The notes beneath the pieces are model-generated. The model searched no databases and was not told the DNA's origin. It saw only the letters and a list, made by a program, of their open reading frames with translations. Shown here in pieces: positions 7,377-16,656 of a stretch of DNA of 64,000 nucleotides. A program made the position numbers and the translations under genes. The stretch is from Cyclobacteriaceae bacterium (GTDB lineage: Bacteria; Bacteroidota; Bacteroidia; Cytophagales; Cyclobacteriaceae): assembly GCA_028285685.1 (NCBI GenBank), contig JANQOR010000009.1, positions 111,744-175,743 on the forward strand. Direction: 5' to 3'. The stretch's first letter is position 1. Every line of letters begins with the position of its first letter.

Positions 7377-9392
7377 CTACTTACTCTTATATTTCTTAAA
7401 CCATGCCACCACATGTGCCACTTTGGTGATCAGCTGACTCGGACGGTTCGAAATGTTATGGTAAGATCCCGGGATCTCCACCAGCGCAGTTTCAATTTTT
7501 CTATACTTCAATGCGTGATACAGCTGTTTGGCCTCTGAGGTCGGCGTTCTGAGATCTTCCATGCCGACCATAACCAGCGTCGGGCATTCTACATTTCCTA
7601 CCAGTGAAATAGGAGAGAACTTCATATAATCCTCCATGTTGGTCCATGGGAGCCCCGGAAATCGATTGTTGAAGTAGCCATACCAATTGTCTGCCACCAA
7701 GGTCTTGCTGTACCAGTTCATAACCGGCTTCACCACTGCTGCAGCCTGGAATCGATCCGATTTCCCAATCATCCAGGCACTCATGATTCCGCCAGCGCTA
7801 CCCCCTGTCACAAATAAGTTCTCTTCATCAATGTAGCCTTTCGCAATGACAGCATCCATACCGGACATCACGTCATCGTAATCATTTCCCGGATAATTGT
7901 GATACAGGAGATTTCCGAATTCTTCTCCATAACCCGTGCTGCCCCTTGGGTTTGGATAGAAAACGACGTAACCAGCTGCTGCATATAGTTGAATCTCTGG
8001 CGAGAAACGCTCGCCGTAGTTTGAGATCGGACCGCCATGATTCTCGATGAGAATGGGATATTTTTTAGAGGGATCAAAATTTGGTGGCTTCACGATCCAG
8101 CCTTGGACATCACGCTGATCAAAGGAAGATTTCCACCAAATTTCTTCTACTCGACCTAACTCTCTGAAGTCAAGGAGTTCTGCATTCAGATTGGTGATTT
8201 TCTGAAATCCTCTGCTAATAATCGCCAGATCGCCCGGATGTTCCGGACGTGTATAGTTATAGGCCACAACTCCATTGCTCGAAACAGTGAACGAACCACC
8301 TCCATAGGGCCTACCGATGGTGGCGCCACCTAGATTATCTGCTATTTCCCTAAAACTTCCCGTTAGACTTACATAGCCGATCTTGGTTCGTCCTTTTTCG
8401 TCGTACTGAAAGTAGAGTCCTTTACTTTGCGAATCCCATTTCGGATTGGAGATGCTACGATCCATGTCTTCTAAAAGAGTCCGCTTTCCGCTACCATCCG
8501 GATTCATTATCTGAAGCCGCGTCAATTGATAGGTCTGGACCTTATCCTCGTATCCCAGGTAAGCAACAAAACTTCCATTTGTTGATACGGTTGGTGAACC
8601 GTCAGGGCCATTTCGATCTGTAAGTGTCTTAATTTCACCGGAAACCACGTTCACTGAATAGATCTCAGAATTCCTGTAGTCATACTCCCAATCCTCGCTT
8701 CTGTTTCCATTGAATAAGATTGTACTGCCATCCGGCGTCCAGGTAGGACTTCTGTGGTGAAAATTCCCTGACGTTACCTGCCTCGGAGAGCCTCCTTCGG
8801 AAGGCACGACGAATATGTGTGAAAACCCAGGCTCTATGTATCCCGAACCATCGCGCTCGTGTCGCATCCGATCCGTTACCCTGGGTGCTTTTGCCCACTG
8901 CGCGCCCTTTGGCTTTTTTGGTGACCTTACCAACACCGGCGGCTTTTGTGCCACTGTCATGGTAAAAGCCAGTTGCTTGCCATCAGTTGACCAGGTAATG
9001 CTGCCTGGTGACTTTTCCAACTGTGTTATTCTGGCAGTCTGCTTGCTCTCTGTCCAGTAGATGTGAATTTCCGATCCTTGATCTGTTGACCTGGTATACG
9101 CAACTCTTTTACCGTCTGGTGACCACCTTGCGGAAGATTCGTTACCATCGTATGAGGTAAGCTTTCGATGATCTGATCCATCTGCATTGATGATCCAGAG
9201 GTTGCCAACCTTCCGATCCTTCATGATGCTCATCCCCATTCGACGGTAGATAACCTGTTTGCCGTCAGGTGAAATCTGAGGATCTGCCACCCATTCCAAC
9301 TGGAAAACATCTAACTCCTGAAAGGGTAGTTTTTCTTGGGAAAAAACAGAACTGGATAATAGAATAAGGGATAAAATCAATAGTTGTTTCAT
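7377..9392 (-). CDS. Secreted S9 family (prolyl oligopeptidase-type) peptidase
   Basis: A 671-residue protein from the ATG at 9392; a TTG at 9404 is in frame but less likely. Signal peptide (about 1-19), then a beta propeller of TolB/WD40-like blades (repeated SPDGKxVxY units, residues about 30-380), then an alpha/beta hydrolase domain. The catalytic triad is visible: Ser532 in TGGSAGG, Asp613 in GMEDLRTP and His645 in GSYHN. Family members act as dipeptidyl- or acylaminoacyl-peptidases on short peptides; secretion to the periplasm is inferred. It starts 12 bp downstream of the HAD hydrolase gene and probably shares its transcript. Confidence 0.92.
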   Translation of the reverse strand: MKQLLILSLILLSSSVFSQEKLPFQELDVFQLEWVADPQISPDGKQVIYRRMGMSIMKDRKVGNLWIINADGSDHRKLTSYDGNESSARWSPDGKRVAYTRSTDQGSEIHIYWTESKQTARITQLEKSPGSITWSTDGKQLAFTMTVAQKPPVLVRSPKKPKGAQWAKAPRVTDRMRHERDGSGYIEPGFSHIFVVPSEGGSPRQVTSGNFHHRSPTWTPDGSTILFNGNRSEDWEYDYRNSEIYSVNVVSGEIKTLTDRNGPDGSPTVSTNGSFVAYLGYEDKVQTYQLTRLQIMNPDGSGKRTLLEDMDRSISNPKWDSQSKGLYFQYDEKGRTKIGYVSLTGSFREIADNLGGATIGRPYGGGSFTVSSNGVVAYNYTRPEHPGDLAIISRGFQKITNLNAELLDFRELGRVEEIWWKSSFDQRDVQGWIVKPPNFDPSKKYPILIENHGGPISNYGERFSPEIQLYAAAGYVVFYPNPRGSTGYGEEFGNLLYHNYPGNDYDDVMSGMDAVIAKGYIDEENLFVTGGSAGGIMSAWMIGKSDRFQAAAVVKPVMNWYSKTLVADNWYGYFNNRFPGLPWTNMEDYMKFSPISLVGNVECPTLVMVGMEDLRTPTSEAKQLYHALKYRKIETALVEIPGSYHNISNRPSQLITKVAHVVAWFKKYKSK

Positions 9393-9404
9393 GCTAGTAG
9401 TCAA

Positions 9405-10097
9405 TTAATTCAAATGGGTTAAGACATCTGTGATTTTCTCGAGCTGCTGAAAATTCTCGTGCTCTACCTTCTTGTCGACAACTTCAAGCTCCCAGGTAGT
9501 ATGAAATGGGACATGAAAGCCGTGAGCACCAATATTTAGCACAGGTAAGATATCTGATTTTATAGAGTTTCCGATCATTAGAAAATGTGCAGGCTCAATA
9601 TCAAGGTGTTTGATCAACTTTTCGTACTGAGGCTCTTTTTTTTCCGACACTATCTCGATGTGGTGGAAAAAGTCCGCGAGCCCGGATTTTTCCAGCTTCC
9701 TTTCCTGATCCAATAAATCTCCTTTGGTTGCCATCACCAAACGATACTTGCCTTGTACGGCCTTTAGAACTTCCTCAACGCCATCGATGACCTCAACAGG
9801 TGCATTCAGCATCTCCTTACCTAATTCAATAATCCTGTTGATTTCGGAAGATTTAATGGAGCCAGCAGAGACTTTAATGGCTGTTTCCACCATAGAAAGC
9901 AAGAATGACTTAATGCCATACCCATAGTCAGAGAGGTTTTGAATTTCAGTCTTCAACAATTCCCTCGAAACAGAGTGATGTGGTAAGAAATCTTCCATCA
10001 TCTCACAGAATTTTTTCTCCACATCCTGGAAAAGTGGCTCATTTACCCAAAGGGTATCGTCAGCATCGAACGCAATGACCTTGATATCTGCCAGCAT
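9405..10097 (-). CDS. HAD family hydrolase
   Basis: A 230-residue cytoplasmic protein with the haloacid-dehalogenase motifs: motif I FDADDTLW (nucleophile Asp11, acid Asp13), motif II VMATKGD, motif III Lys region around SEKKEPQYEKL, and motif IV MIGNSIKSDI. The cap is helical and inserted after motif I, as in phosphoglycolate-phosphatase-like and YjjG-like members. The substrate, probably a small phosphate ester, is unknown. It is the first gene of a short minus-strand operon with the S9 peptidase. Confidence 0.85.
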   Translation of the reverse strand: MLADIKVIAFDADDTLWVNEPLFQDVEKKFCEMMEDFLPHHSVSRELLKTEIQNLSDYGYGIKSFLLSMVETAIKVSAGSIKSSEINRIIELGKEMLNAPVEVIDGVEEVLKAVQGKYRLVMATKGDLLDQERKLEKSGLADFFHHIEIVSEKKEPQYEKLIKHLDIEPAHFLMIGNSIKSDILPVLNIGAHGFHVPFHTTWELEVVDKKVEHENFQQLEKITDVLTHLN

Positions 10098-10258
10098 AGT
10101 TCTAAGCTAGGAAAAATAGGTGATATTTCGACGAAGAACATTATCTGGTACACGGAGAGATCTTACGTCATAACTCGCCTCATATCGAAATTCGCTAAAC
10201 TTACAGTTCAATCCGCTATCAAATCGCCAATTTTTCTAAGTCTTTAACTACTAACCAG

Positions 10259-11776
10259 ATGAAAAGTCGAGTTTCAATTCATTTTATGGTCTTAATACTA
10301 TTTGTATTTCAGACGAGTGCCAATAACCTTCTGATCAACAACATCAGTGTTCCCTCCACAACAACGATCCAGTTTGATATTGCCTGGGATAATAGCTGGA
10401 ACATTACCGGTGTTAGTTACGATGCGGTTTGGGTTTTTGTCAAAGCTCAGGATTGTGCTGGTACAACCACGTGGGACCATGCCGATGTTGCTACCACCAC
10501 CTCCGGGAATCATACCGTCACAGGTGGAGTCTTGCAAATCGACGCGGTGTCTGATGGCAAGGGCATTTTTATTCGCCGATCTACTGCAGGTGCTGCTGGT
10601 AACATTTCCACTGCTACGGTAGTTCTCACCTTCCAAAATACCTATGTGACTGCCAACACTAATTTTGAGGTTTTTGGAATCGAGATGGTGTACGTAGCTC
10701 AAGGAACCTTTTCCGTAGGAGACGGCTCCAGTGCAGATACCCAATCGGACAGCTCTTTTGGGAACAATGGCGCAGTTGGTTCTTACTCTATTTCGGGTGA
10801 AGGTTCAATCCCACAGGATGACCTTCGAGTCGATAAATCCGGTGATGGTGCAATTACTGCTCATGCGTTGATTCCAGCTGCATTTCCTAAGGGATATGAT
10901 GCTTTTTACTGCATGAAGTACGAGGTATCACAATCACAATACGTTGGATTTTTAAATCTTCTTGATTTCAATCAACAAGCGAGTAGGACGGCTGTATCTC
11001 CTGCATCTGCAGTGGGAACATTGGCATTAACAGACGCAAGTAACACAAACCGGAATTCAATTGAAGTTGCAACAACTGGATCAATATCCACTCCTGCGGT
11101 TTATGGCAATGATCTCAGCGGAAACAACACGTTTGATGAATCAAACGATGGCGGAGATGTTGCCTGCAACTTCCTTTCCTGGAACGATTTAATTGCCTAC
11201 CTCGATTGGGCCGCCTTACGCCCAATGACCGAATTAGAATACGAAAAAGCAGCCAGAGGGACGAACTCTGCTGTTTTGAACGAATATCCCTGGGGAAGCA
11301 CAACAATCAATCAAGCTATCACAAGCTCAATTACGAACAGTGGACAAGCGAGCGAGGTATCCACAAGTACTTCTGACGGACTATCAGCTCATAATGGTGG
11401 ATCTAGCACTACGTTGGGACCATTCAGAGTAGGTTTTGCTGCAACCTCCCTCACAGGTCGTACTGGAGCTGGCGCCTCGTTTTACGGCATCCTGGATTTG
11501 GGTGGAAATGTTTCAGAACAGGTGTATTGGGCAGGCTTCTACAATGGAACTCGACATGCCTCAATATTTACCGGTGTTTTGGGAGATGGTGCGCTAGATG
11601 CTTCAGGGAATGCGAATGAAACGAATTGGGGTACCGTCTCAGACTCGATGGTCAGAGGTGGAAATTGGGAGAATGCTGCACAGCAAGTTCAAATTTCCGA
11701 TCGACTGTACATAAACTCTACCTCTGAAAATACTTCCAGGATTCGCAGAACCGGCGGAAGGGGAGTAAGGGAATAG
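10259..11776 (+). CDS. Secreted formylglycine-generating-enzyme-like (SUMF1) protein
   Basis: A 505-residue protein with a signal peptide (about 1-22). Residues about 23-140 form a beta-rich domain of unknown type. The rest matches the FGE-sulfatase fold: MVYVAQGTFSVGDGSS, the KYEVSQSQY block, CNFLSWNDLIAYLDWAALRPMTELEYEKAARG, GILDLGGNVSEQVYW and VRGGNWENAA. The paired active-site cysteines of genuine formylglycine-generating enzymes are not evident near the C-terminus (ISDRLYIN, RIRRTGGRGVRE), so it is more likely a structural or binding protein than a sulfatase activator. The downstream T9SS repeat protein starts 19 bp after its stop; the two are probably coexpressed and partnered. Confidence 0.85.
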   Translation: MKSRVSIHFMVLILFVFQTSANNLLINNISVPSTTTIQFDIAWDNSWNITGVSYDAVWVFVKAQDCAGTTTWDHADVATTTSGNHTVTGGVLQIDAVSDGKGIFIRRSTAGAAGNISTATVVLTFQNTYVTANTNFEVFGIEMVYVAQGTFSVGDGSSADTQSDSSFGNNGAVGSYSISGEGSIPQDDLRVDKSGDGAITAHALIPAAFPKGYDAFYCMKYEVSQSQYVGFLNLLDFNQQASRTAVSPASAVGTLALTDASNTNRNSIEVATTGSISTPAVYGNDLSGNNTFDESNDGGDVACNFLSWNDLIAYLDWAALRPMTELEYEKAARGTNSAVLNEYPWGSTTINQAITSSITNSGQASEVSTSTSDGLSAHNGGSSTTLGPFRVGFAATSLTGRTGAGASFYGILDLGGNVSEQVYWAGFYNGTRHASIFTGVLGDGALDASGNANETNWGTVSDSMVRGGNWENAAQQVQISDRLYINSTSENTSRIRRTGGRGVRE

Positions 11777-11795
11777 TAGCGCGCAAACTTCCTCT

Positions 11796-12968
11796 GTGGG
11801 ATTACCATTAAACAAAAGATTGTTGCTTTCAATTTGTGCTTTTTCAGGCATGGGTCTACACGTATGTTTGGCTCAGTTTAATGGTGGAAATGGAAGTGGA
11901 AATTCCAGTATTACGATCACAAATAGTGCCTGCTCTGCTGCAACGATGAATCTTTTTGGAGGAGGTAGCGGGAGTGGGGCCTCGATGATCAACATAACCA
12001 ATAGTGTGTGTTCGGCTGCAACACCTAATGCCTTCGGTGGAGGCAGTTCATCCGGATTTTCAAGTGTTAACATAACCAACAGTGTGTGCTCTGCTGCGAC
12101 TCCTAATGCCTTCGGCGGGGGAAGCTCAAGTGGCTATTCCAACGTGAGTATTACCAATAGTGTGTGTTCTGTAACTACGCTCAATGCTTTTGGCGGGGGA
12201 GATGGAAATGGATATTCGGATGTTGGAATAACTAATAGTGTATGTTCTGTAACTACACTTAATGCGTTCAGTGGAGGAAATTCAGATGGTGGATCAAGCA
12301 TAGATGTAACAAACTCTGTTTGTTCACCAATAACCTTAAATGCCTTTTCTGGTGGAGATGCTGGCGGTCATTCAAGTGTCGCTGCTATCGTCCTGAGCCA
12401 AGCTGCTTGTGCTACTTTACCCATTGAACTTATATTCTTTGATGCGGTCCTCGATGGAGATCAAGTGTTGTTACAATGGCAGACAGCCACTGAAACCAAT
12501 AATGACTATTTCACACTGGAGAAGTCTGTCGACGGCCAGCACTTTTTCGAAATCAAAAGGATTAAAGGAGCTGGAAATAGTAGCCAAACACTCGAATATA
12601 CTGTCATAGATTTCAAACCTTTCTTCGGCGTTTCTTACTATCGGTTGAAACAAACAGACTACAATGGAGACTTAACCTACTCATCAATCGAAGTAGTAAC
12701 CTACGAAATAGACTTCTCAGCTTCGATAGAAATTGTTCCGAATCCAGTCACCGCCGCCAGGTTTTCAATTGAATTCACTCAACCTATTTGTGATAATGTC
12801 TCGGTCTCAATGAAAGATGTATCAGGTAAAGTGGTGACTGAAGTGTCCGTAACGAGCCAAAGTAACAGGGTGGATGTTTCACTTTCAGAAAAACCTGTGA
12901 GTGGGGTCTATCTAATAACGATCTCTTGCGAGCAGTTCTCTGACACAAGGAAAGTAGTATTCAAATAA
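11796..12968 (+). CDS. T9SS-sorted surface protein with 26-residue Cys repeats
   Basis: A 390-residue protein. The GTG at 11796 is chosen because it gives a full signal peptide (about 1-26); the first ATG (11853) would truncate it. Six consecutive 26-residue repeats fill residues 29-184, each of the form GGGxxxGxSxxxITNSVCSxxTxNAF, with Cys at 46, 72, 98, 124, 150 and 176, exactly 26 apart; a seventh, degenerate unit ends with Cys205. Then come a beta-sandwich linker (LPIELIFFDAVLDGDQVLLQW) and a C-terminal T9SS type A sorting domain beginning IVPNPVTAARF and ending ISCEQFSDTRKVVFK. It should be exported through the outer membrane and anchored or released by the type IX system. It follows the FGE-like gene by 19 bp. 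Confidence 0.85.
   Translation: MGLPLNKRLLLSICAFSGMGLHVCLAQFNGGNGSGNSSITITNSACSAATMNLFGGGSGSGASMINITNSVCSAATPNAFGGGSSSGFSSVNITNSVCSAATPNAFGGGSSSGYSNVSITNSVCSVTTLNAFGGGDGNGYSDVGITNSVCSVTTLNAFSGGNSDGGSSIDVTNSVCSPITLNAFSGGDAGGHSSVAAIVLSQAACATLPIELIFFDAVLDGDQVLLQWQTATETNNDYFTLEKSVDGQHFFEIKRIKGAGNSSQTLEYTVIDFKPFFGVSYYRLKQTDYNGDLTYSSIEVVTYEIDFSASIEIVPNPVTAARFSIEFTQPICDNVSVSMKDVSGKVVTEVSVTSQSNRVDVSLSEKPVSGVYLITISCEQFSDTRKVVFK
11880..12347 (+). repeat. Six tandem 78-bp units encoding 26-residue repeats
   Basis: Six in-frame 78-bp units, with a degraded seventh running to about 12416. Adjacent units 2-3 and 4-5 are closely similar at the DNA level (for example AATAGTGTGTGTTCTGTAAC recurs), so the array probably grew by recent duplication and may vary in copy number between strains. 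Confidence 0.85.
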
Positions 12969-12970
12969 TG

Positions 12971-13594
12971 CTAGTAATTGGGAATGTTTCGCCCAAGAAT
13001 GATATCCCGTTTGATGGCTAGAATGCCTTTATCCTTTACAGGAAGAAAAATGCCAGAACCACCTCTGTTGGGTCTCCTAATTCTTTCATTTTTTGTCAAT
13101 AGGGGATCATCATCAAAAAGAAAGTCATCGATATAGTATTCGTTTTTATCTGGTTCCTTCACAGTGATGTGAATGTGTTCAGCTGCTCTCCTATTTGGAT
13201 ATGCACCAGGCCTGAAAGTATAAAATGAATATTTCCCATCGCTTCCGGTTTTTACCCAACCACGTATGTAACCATGTCTTCGGGCCCAACCTTTTTCACC
13301 ACCTTTAGTCGGATAGATGCCACCTCGATCCGTGTGATAGACGTAAAGAATAACGTTTCCTGCTGGGGTCTTTCCATCTTTTTGAAAGACTGTTCCAGAA
13401 ATTTTCAGCTTTGGCTCAGTCGCAGCAAAATCAGGCAATGTATCAACCGCGAGAAGCTTTTTATCGCCAAATTCATGGATCGCTTCGCACCCCTCACATG
13501 GTCCACCAACTAGTTTGGCTCCACGATCCTGAGACTGGCAAGAAAGGGAACTCAATGATAGGAGTATGATTCCTATAATGGTATTTTTTCTCAT
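12971..13594 (-). CDS. Lipoprotein with intradiol ring-cleavage dioxygenase fold
   Basis: A 207-residue protein with a lipobox ending at Cys19 (LSSLSC). The rest is the intradiol dioxygenase C-terminal beta sandwich. The four non-heme iron ligands expected of the family are all present: Tyr94 (GGIY), Tyr132 (GAYPNR), His140 and His142 (AEHIHITV). Known family members cleave catechols between the hydroxyls, but lipoprotein members such as this lack the usual N-terminal dimerisation domain and their substrate is unknown. It is convergent with the T9SS repeat protein (2 bp between the ends) and divergent from the PadR gene. Confidence 0.82.
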   Translation of the reverse strand: MRKNTIIGIILLSLSSLSCQSQDRGAKLVGGPCEGCEAIHEFGDKKLLAVDTLPDFAATEPKLKISGTVFQKDGKTPAGNVILYVYHTDRGGIYPTKGGEKGWARRHGYIRGWVKTGSDGKYSFYTFRPGAYPNRRAAEHIHITVKEPDKNEYYIDDFLFDDDPLLTKNERIRRPNRGGSGIFLPVKDKGILAIKRDIILGRNIPNY

Positions 13595-13667
13595 GATCGT
13601 TCAAACGAATGCACTGTTTACACAGTTGACCGCTTAGATATACTACAACTATTTATCGACATACGCC

Positions 13668-13702
13668 GTATATTATATACATTTATGAAAAATATATAAA
13701 TG
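13668..13702. promoter_or_regulatory. Candidate PadR operator: palindromes upstream of and over the start codon
   Basis: A perfect 13-bp palindrome GTATATTATATAC (13668-13680) is followed directly by an inverted repeat CATTTAT-N9-ATAAATG (13680-13702) whose right arm includes the padR start codon. PadR regulators commonly bind AT-rich dyads at their own promoters, so autorepression is a reasonable inference. The region also separates the padR operon from the divergent dioxygenase-like gene. Confidence 0.5.
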
Positions 13703-14044
13703 AAAGGTACGCATTTAGGGGAATTTGAGGAATTGGTCCTGCTCATCATCGCAATTCTTGGAGAAGGGGCATACGGCGTGGCAATTCGTGATGAACTAGA
13801 AGTACAAAGCGGAAGAAAAATTAGCATTGGCGCGGTTCACGCGGCTACTAACCGATTGGAAGACAAGGGGTTTCTTGATTCTAAATTTGGTGAGGTGACC
13901 CTGGAAAGAGGAGGTAAACGCAAGAAATTCTATAAAATGAGTCCGTTAGGAGAACGAATGCTCAAAGCAAGCAAAGATCTGCGTAATCGTCTTTGGAGCC
14001 GGATTCCTGCCTCATCATTGTCCATCAACTTAGCTGATAAATGA
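13700..14044 (+). CDS. PadR family transcriptional regulator
   Basis: A 114-residue winged-helix regulator: GEFEELVLLIIAILGEGAYG, the recognition region ISIGAVHAATNRLEDKGFL and the wing GGKRKKFYKMSPLG are typical PadR features. The C-terminal dimerisation helix is short, as in the PadR-s2 class. The stop codon overlaps the ATG of the FtsX-like permease (ATGA), so the regulator and permease are translationally coupled. It probably represses its own operon and responds to a compound handled by the permease; that is inference from context. A paralogue heads a matching pair at 44264. Confidence 0.88.
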   Translation: MKGTHLGEFEELVLLIIAILGEGAYGVAIRDELEVQSGRKISIGAVHAATNRLEDKGFLDSKFGEVTLERGGKRKKFYKMSPLGERMLKASKDLRNRLWSRIPASSLSINLADK

Positions 14045-16656
14045 GACCCAGCGTACCACGACTTGCAAATAAGATCTTGAAGAACCTTTGTGATGAAAGA
14101 TACCTGGAAGAAGTGCAGGGAGATCTTGAGGAAATATTTGAAAGTAACCTGGAGACATTGGGAAGAAAGAAAGCAAACAGAATTTATTGGTTGGATGTGT
14201 TGAAGCACATTCGTCCCTACTTCATAAAGAAAAGGTCAATCAATCTTATAACTCAAAATCAAACTGCTATGTGGGCAATCTATCTTAAAATCGCTCTTCG
14301 AAATTTTTGGAAAAGCAAAGTTGTTTCAGGAATCAATACCACAGGACTCTCCATTGGTCTTGCATGCTGTATCATTATTTTTTTCCACATCAAAGATGAG
14401 CTCTCGTATGACACATTCCTGGAAGATGGAGATAGCATCTATCGGGTCCTAAACATCAATCCCGAAAGAGACCAACCTGCATCTGCCGGAGGACCAATTC
14501 CTCTAGGTCCAACTTTATTAAGCGAGTTCTCAGGTGTTGAAGATGCTGTTAGATTGTGGCGAGACTATCAACCCACCATATCTCTCGAGGAGAAAGTTTT
14601 TGTAGAAAATGAATTCCTGTTTGCTGATGAGAATTTCTTCAATATGTTCTCATTTTCCCTTGAGCAAGGAGATCCGAAAACTGCGTTAAGCCAACCTAAT
14701 TCCTTGATTTTGACTAATAGTTTGGCAGAAAAATACTTTGGGACCGAAGACCCAATGGGAAAGACTTTGCAGTACGATGGCGGCCGGGGACTTAAGCAAT
14801 TGATGGTGACCGGGATAATGAATGATTTGCCACACAATACACATTTTTCTTTTGATCTGCTTGCCTCTTTTTCAACAGTGGATGACCAAACCAACTGGGG
14901 TTCTTACAAGCCCATTTGGACGTACATCACACTAACAGATGGAACCACTCCGGATCATATACGAACCCAGTTTCCCCCTTTTGCAAAAAAGTATGCCAAA
15001 TTCAGGGTTGTGGAATATGCTGGTTTTGGATTTGATTTGGAGCCGGTTAGTAGCATTTATGTGGAGTCCAGGGCTCGAAGAAATATGAAGCCTCTTGGGA
15101 ATCTTCAGTCGATCTACGTTTTGGCAGCTGTGGGAATTTGCATTCTGCTGATCGCATGTATCAATTTCATCAACCTTACTATGGCCAACTCTTTGGCCCG
15201 ATTCAAGGAAGTGGGTATCAGAAAGGTCATGGGCGCTGGCAGATCCCAACTTATTCGACAGTTTCTTACCGAATCAGGAATTACCATTGTTTTCGCTCTC
15301 GGTGTTTCCGTTATACTGACAGCCCTGTTTTTGCCAATTTACAATGCCTTATCTGGTAAACAGATTGATCTGATTTACTTACTGGATATTGAGTTCGTAG
15401 CCTACATTTTGTTAGGACTGGTTGCTGCGACTTTACTGGCAGGCCTTTACCCGGCAAAGTCTATAGCTAGCCTTGGTAATCATTTGGTGGTGAAAAGAGC
15501 TAGTGATAAAGTTGGCAACAATGCCGGAATTCGCAAGGGATTGGTGGTTTTTCAGTTCCTGGTTTCAGCTACGTTGATAATAGGCGTTCTAATTATCGAT
15601 CAGCAGCAGAGGTATATCTTTAGTAAGCCTCTGGGTATTGATAAAGAACAGGTAATGGTTGTTCCTACCAGTAACCAGGAAGGTGCATTTCTTCAAAAAC
15701 TTTATTCAATGCCAGAGATAAGCAGTGTCGGCATTTCACAACGACTGCCAGTCAACCTTTTAAATTATGATGGCAGAGGATTTGGTGTGGAGGGATTGGA
15801 AAGAGCAGTTTCTGCGCAGAGCTGTGTCATTGATCTGGACTTCATTGAAACCTATGGGATTGAAATAATTGCCGGAAGAAATCATTTTAAGGAACCTGCG
15901 GGGACATGGGAGTATTTGATTAATGAGAGCGCCGTTAAGGAGTTCGAATGGGGTACTCCTGAAAATGCGCTGGGGAAAAAGATCTATTTGTCCCCGGAGC
16001 ACGGGATGACCGGTAAGGTGATTGGAGTTTTTAAAGACTATCACCTGGAATCTTTACATGAGAAAATTCCACCAATGATCATGTTTAAAAACATACGAGA
16101 AGATTGGAAGGGCTGGCACAGGGAATTCGTTTCGCTCAAATACCAGACAGATGATCTACTTTCATTTAGTCGAAGAATTGAGGACTTGTGGAAATCTCAC
16201 AACGATGGAAGGGCATATTTCAGCTTTTTTATTGACGATAGCTACGAGCAATTGCATGAGGCAGACGGTCGTTTTGCAACACTTTTCAACTATCTGACTT
16301 TCATCGCGATGTTTATTGCCTGTATAGGGCTTCTAGGAATAAGCATGCTCATCGTTAATCAAAAGGTTAAAGAGATTGGAATCCGCAAGGTTCTGGGAGC
16401 TTCTGCACTCAATGTCGTTTTGCTATTTTCAAAGAAGTTTGTGTCTCTGGTAATGATCGGACTCATCTTGGCATGTCCGGTAGCTTACTATATGACAGAA
16501 AGATGGCTCCAGAGTTTTTCCTATCGAATTGATATAGGATTTATGCCATTTTTAATGGCTCTTTTCATCCTTGCGTTTCTCTCAATTGTAACGATCGTGA
16601 CTCACACTGCGAAGGCTGCTTTGACCAATCCAGCTGAGTCGTTGAAAGACGAGTAA
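14041..16656 (+). CDS. FtsX-like ABC permease with N-terminal prefix domain (MacB type)
   Basis: An 871-residue protein. Residues 1-75 are the helical prefix found in PadR-linked Bacteroidota permeases (ERYLEEVQGDLEEIFE). Then come transmembrane segment 1 (about 95-118), a periplasmic MacB-PCD domain, an FtsX block of three segments (about 360-500) with the RFKEVGIRKVMGAGRSQL motif, a second periplasmic domain, and a last FtsX block (about 755-865) with VKEIGIRKVLGASALNV. This duplicated layout is that of MacB/FtsX permeases that move substrates from the periplasm mechanically. No ATPase gene is adjacent, so it must borrow one encoded elsewhere or act differently. Substrate unknown. Confidence 0.9.
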   Translation: MRPSVPRLANKILKNLCDERYLEEVQGDLEEIFESNLETLGRKKANRIYWLDVLKHIRPYFIKKRSINLITQNQTAMWAIYLKIALRNFWKSKVVSGINTTGLSIGLACCIIIFFHIKDELSYDTFLEDGDSIYRVLNINPERDQPASAGGPIPLGPTLLSEFSGVEDAVRLWRDYQPTISLEEKVFVENEFLFADENFFNMFSFSLEQGDPKTALSQPNSLILTNSLAEKYFGTEDPMGKTLQYDGGRGLKQLMVTGIMNDLPHNTHFSFDLLASFSTVDDQTNWGSYKPIWTYITLTDGTTPDHIRTQFPPFAKKYAKFRVVEYAGFGFDLEPVSSIYVESRARRNMKPLGNLQSIYVLAAVGICILLIACINFINLTMANSLARFKEVGIRKVMGAGRSQLIRQFLTESGITIVFALGVSVILTALFLPIYNALSGKQIDLIYLLDIEFVAYILLGLVAATLLAGLYPAKSIASLGNHLVVKRASDKVGNNAGIRKGLVVFQFLVSATLIIGVLIIDQQQRYIFSKPLGIDKEQVMVVPTSNQEGAFLQKLYSMPEISSVGISQRLPVNLLNYDGRGFGVEGLERAVSAQSCVIDLDFIETYGIEIIAGRNHFKEPAGTWEYLINESAVKEFEWGTPENALGKKIYLSPEHGMTGKVIGVFKDYHLESLHEKIPPMIMFKNIREDWKGWHREFVSLKYQTDDLLSFSRRIEDLWKSHNDGRAYFSFFIDDSYEQLHEADGRFATLFNYLTFIAMFIACIGLLGISMLIVNQKVKEIGIRKVLGASALNVVLLFSKKFVSLVMIGLILACPVAYYMTERWLQSFSYRIDIGFMPFLMALFILAFLSIVTIVTHTAKAALTNPAESLKDE

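Noticed and set aside
10298-10744. Minus-strand 148-codon open frame
   Set aside because: Antisense to the FGE-like gene; low-complexity composition, no recognisable motif.
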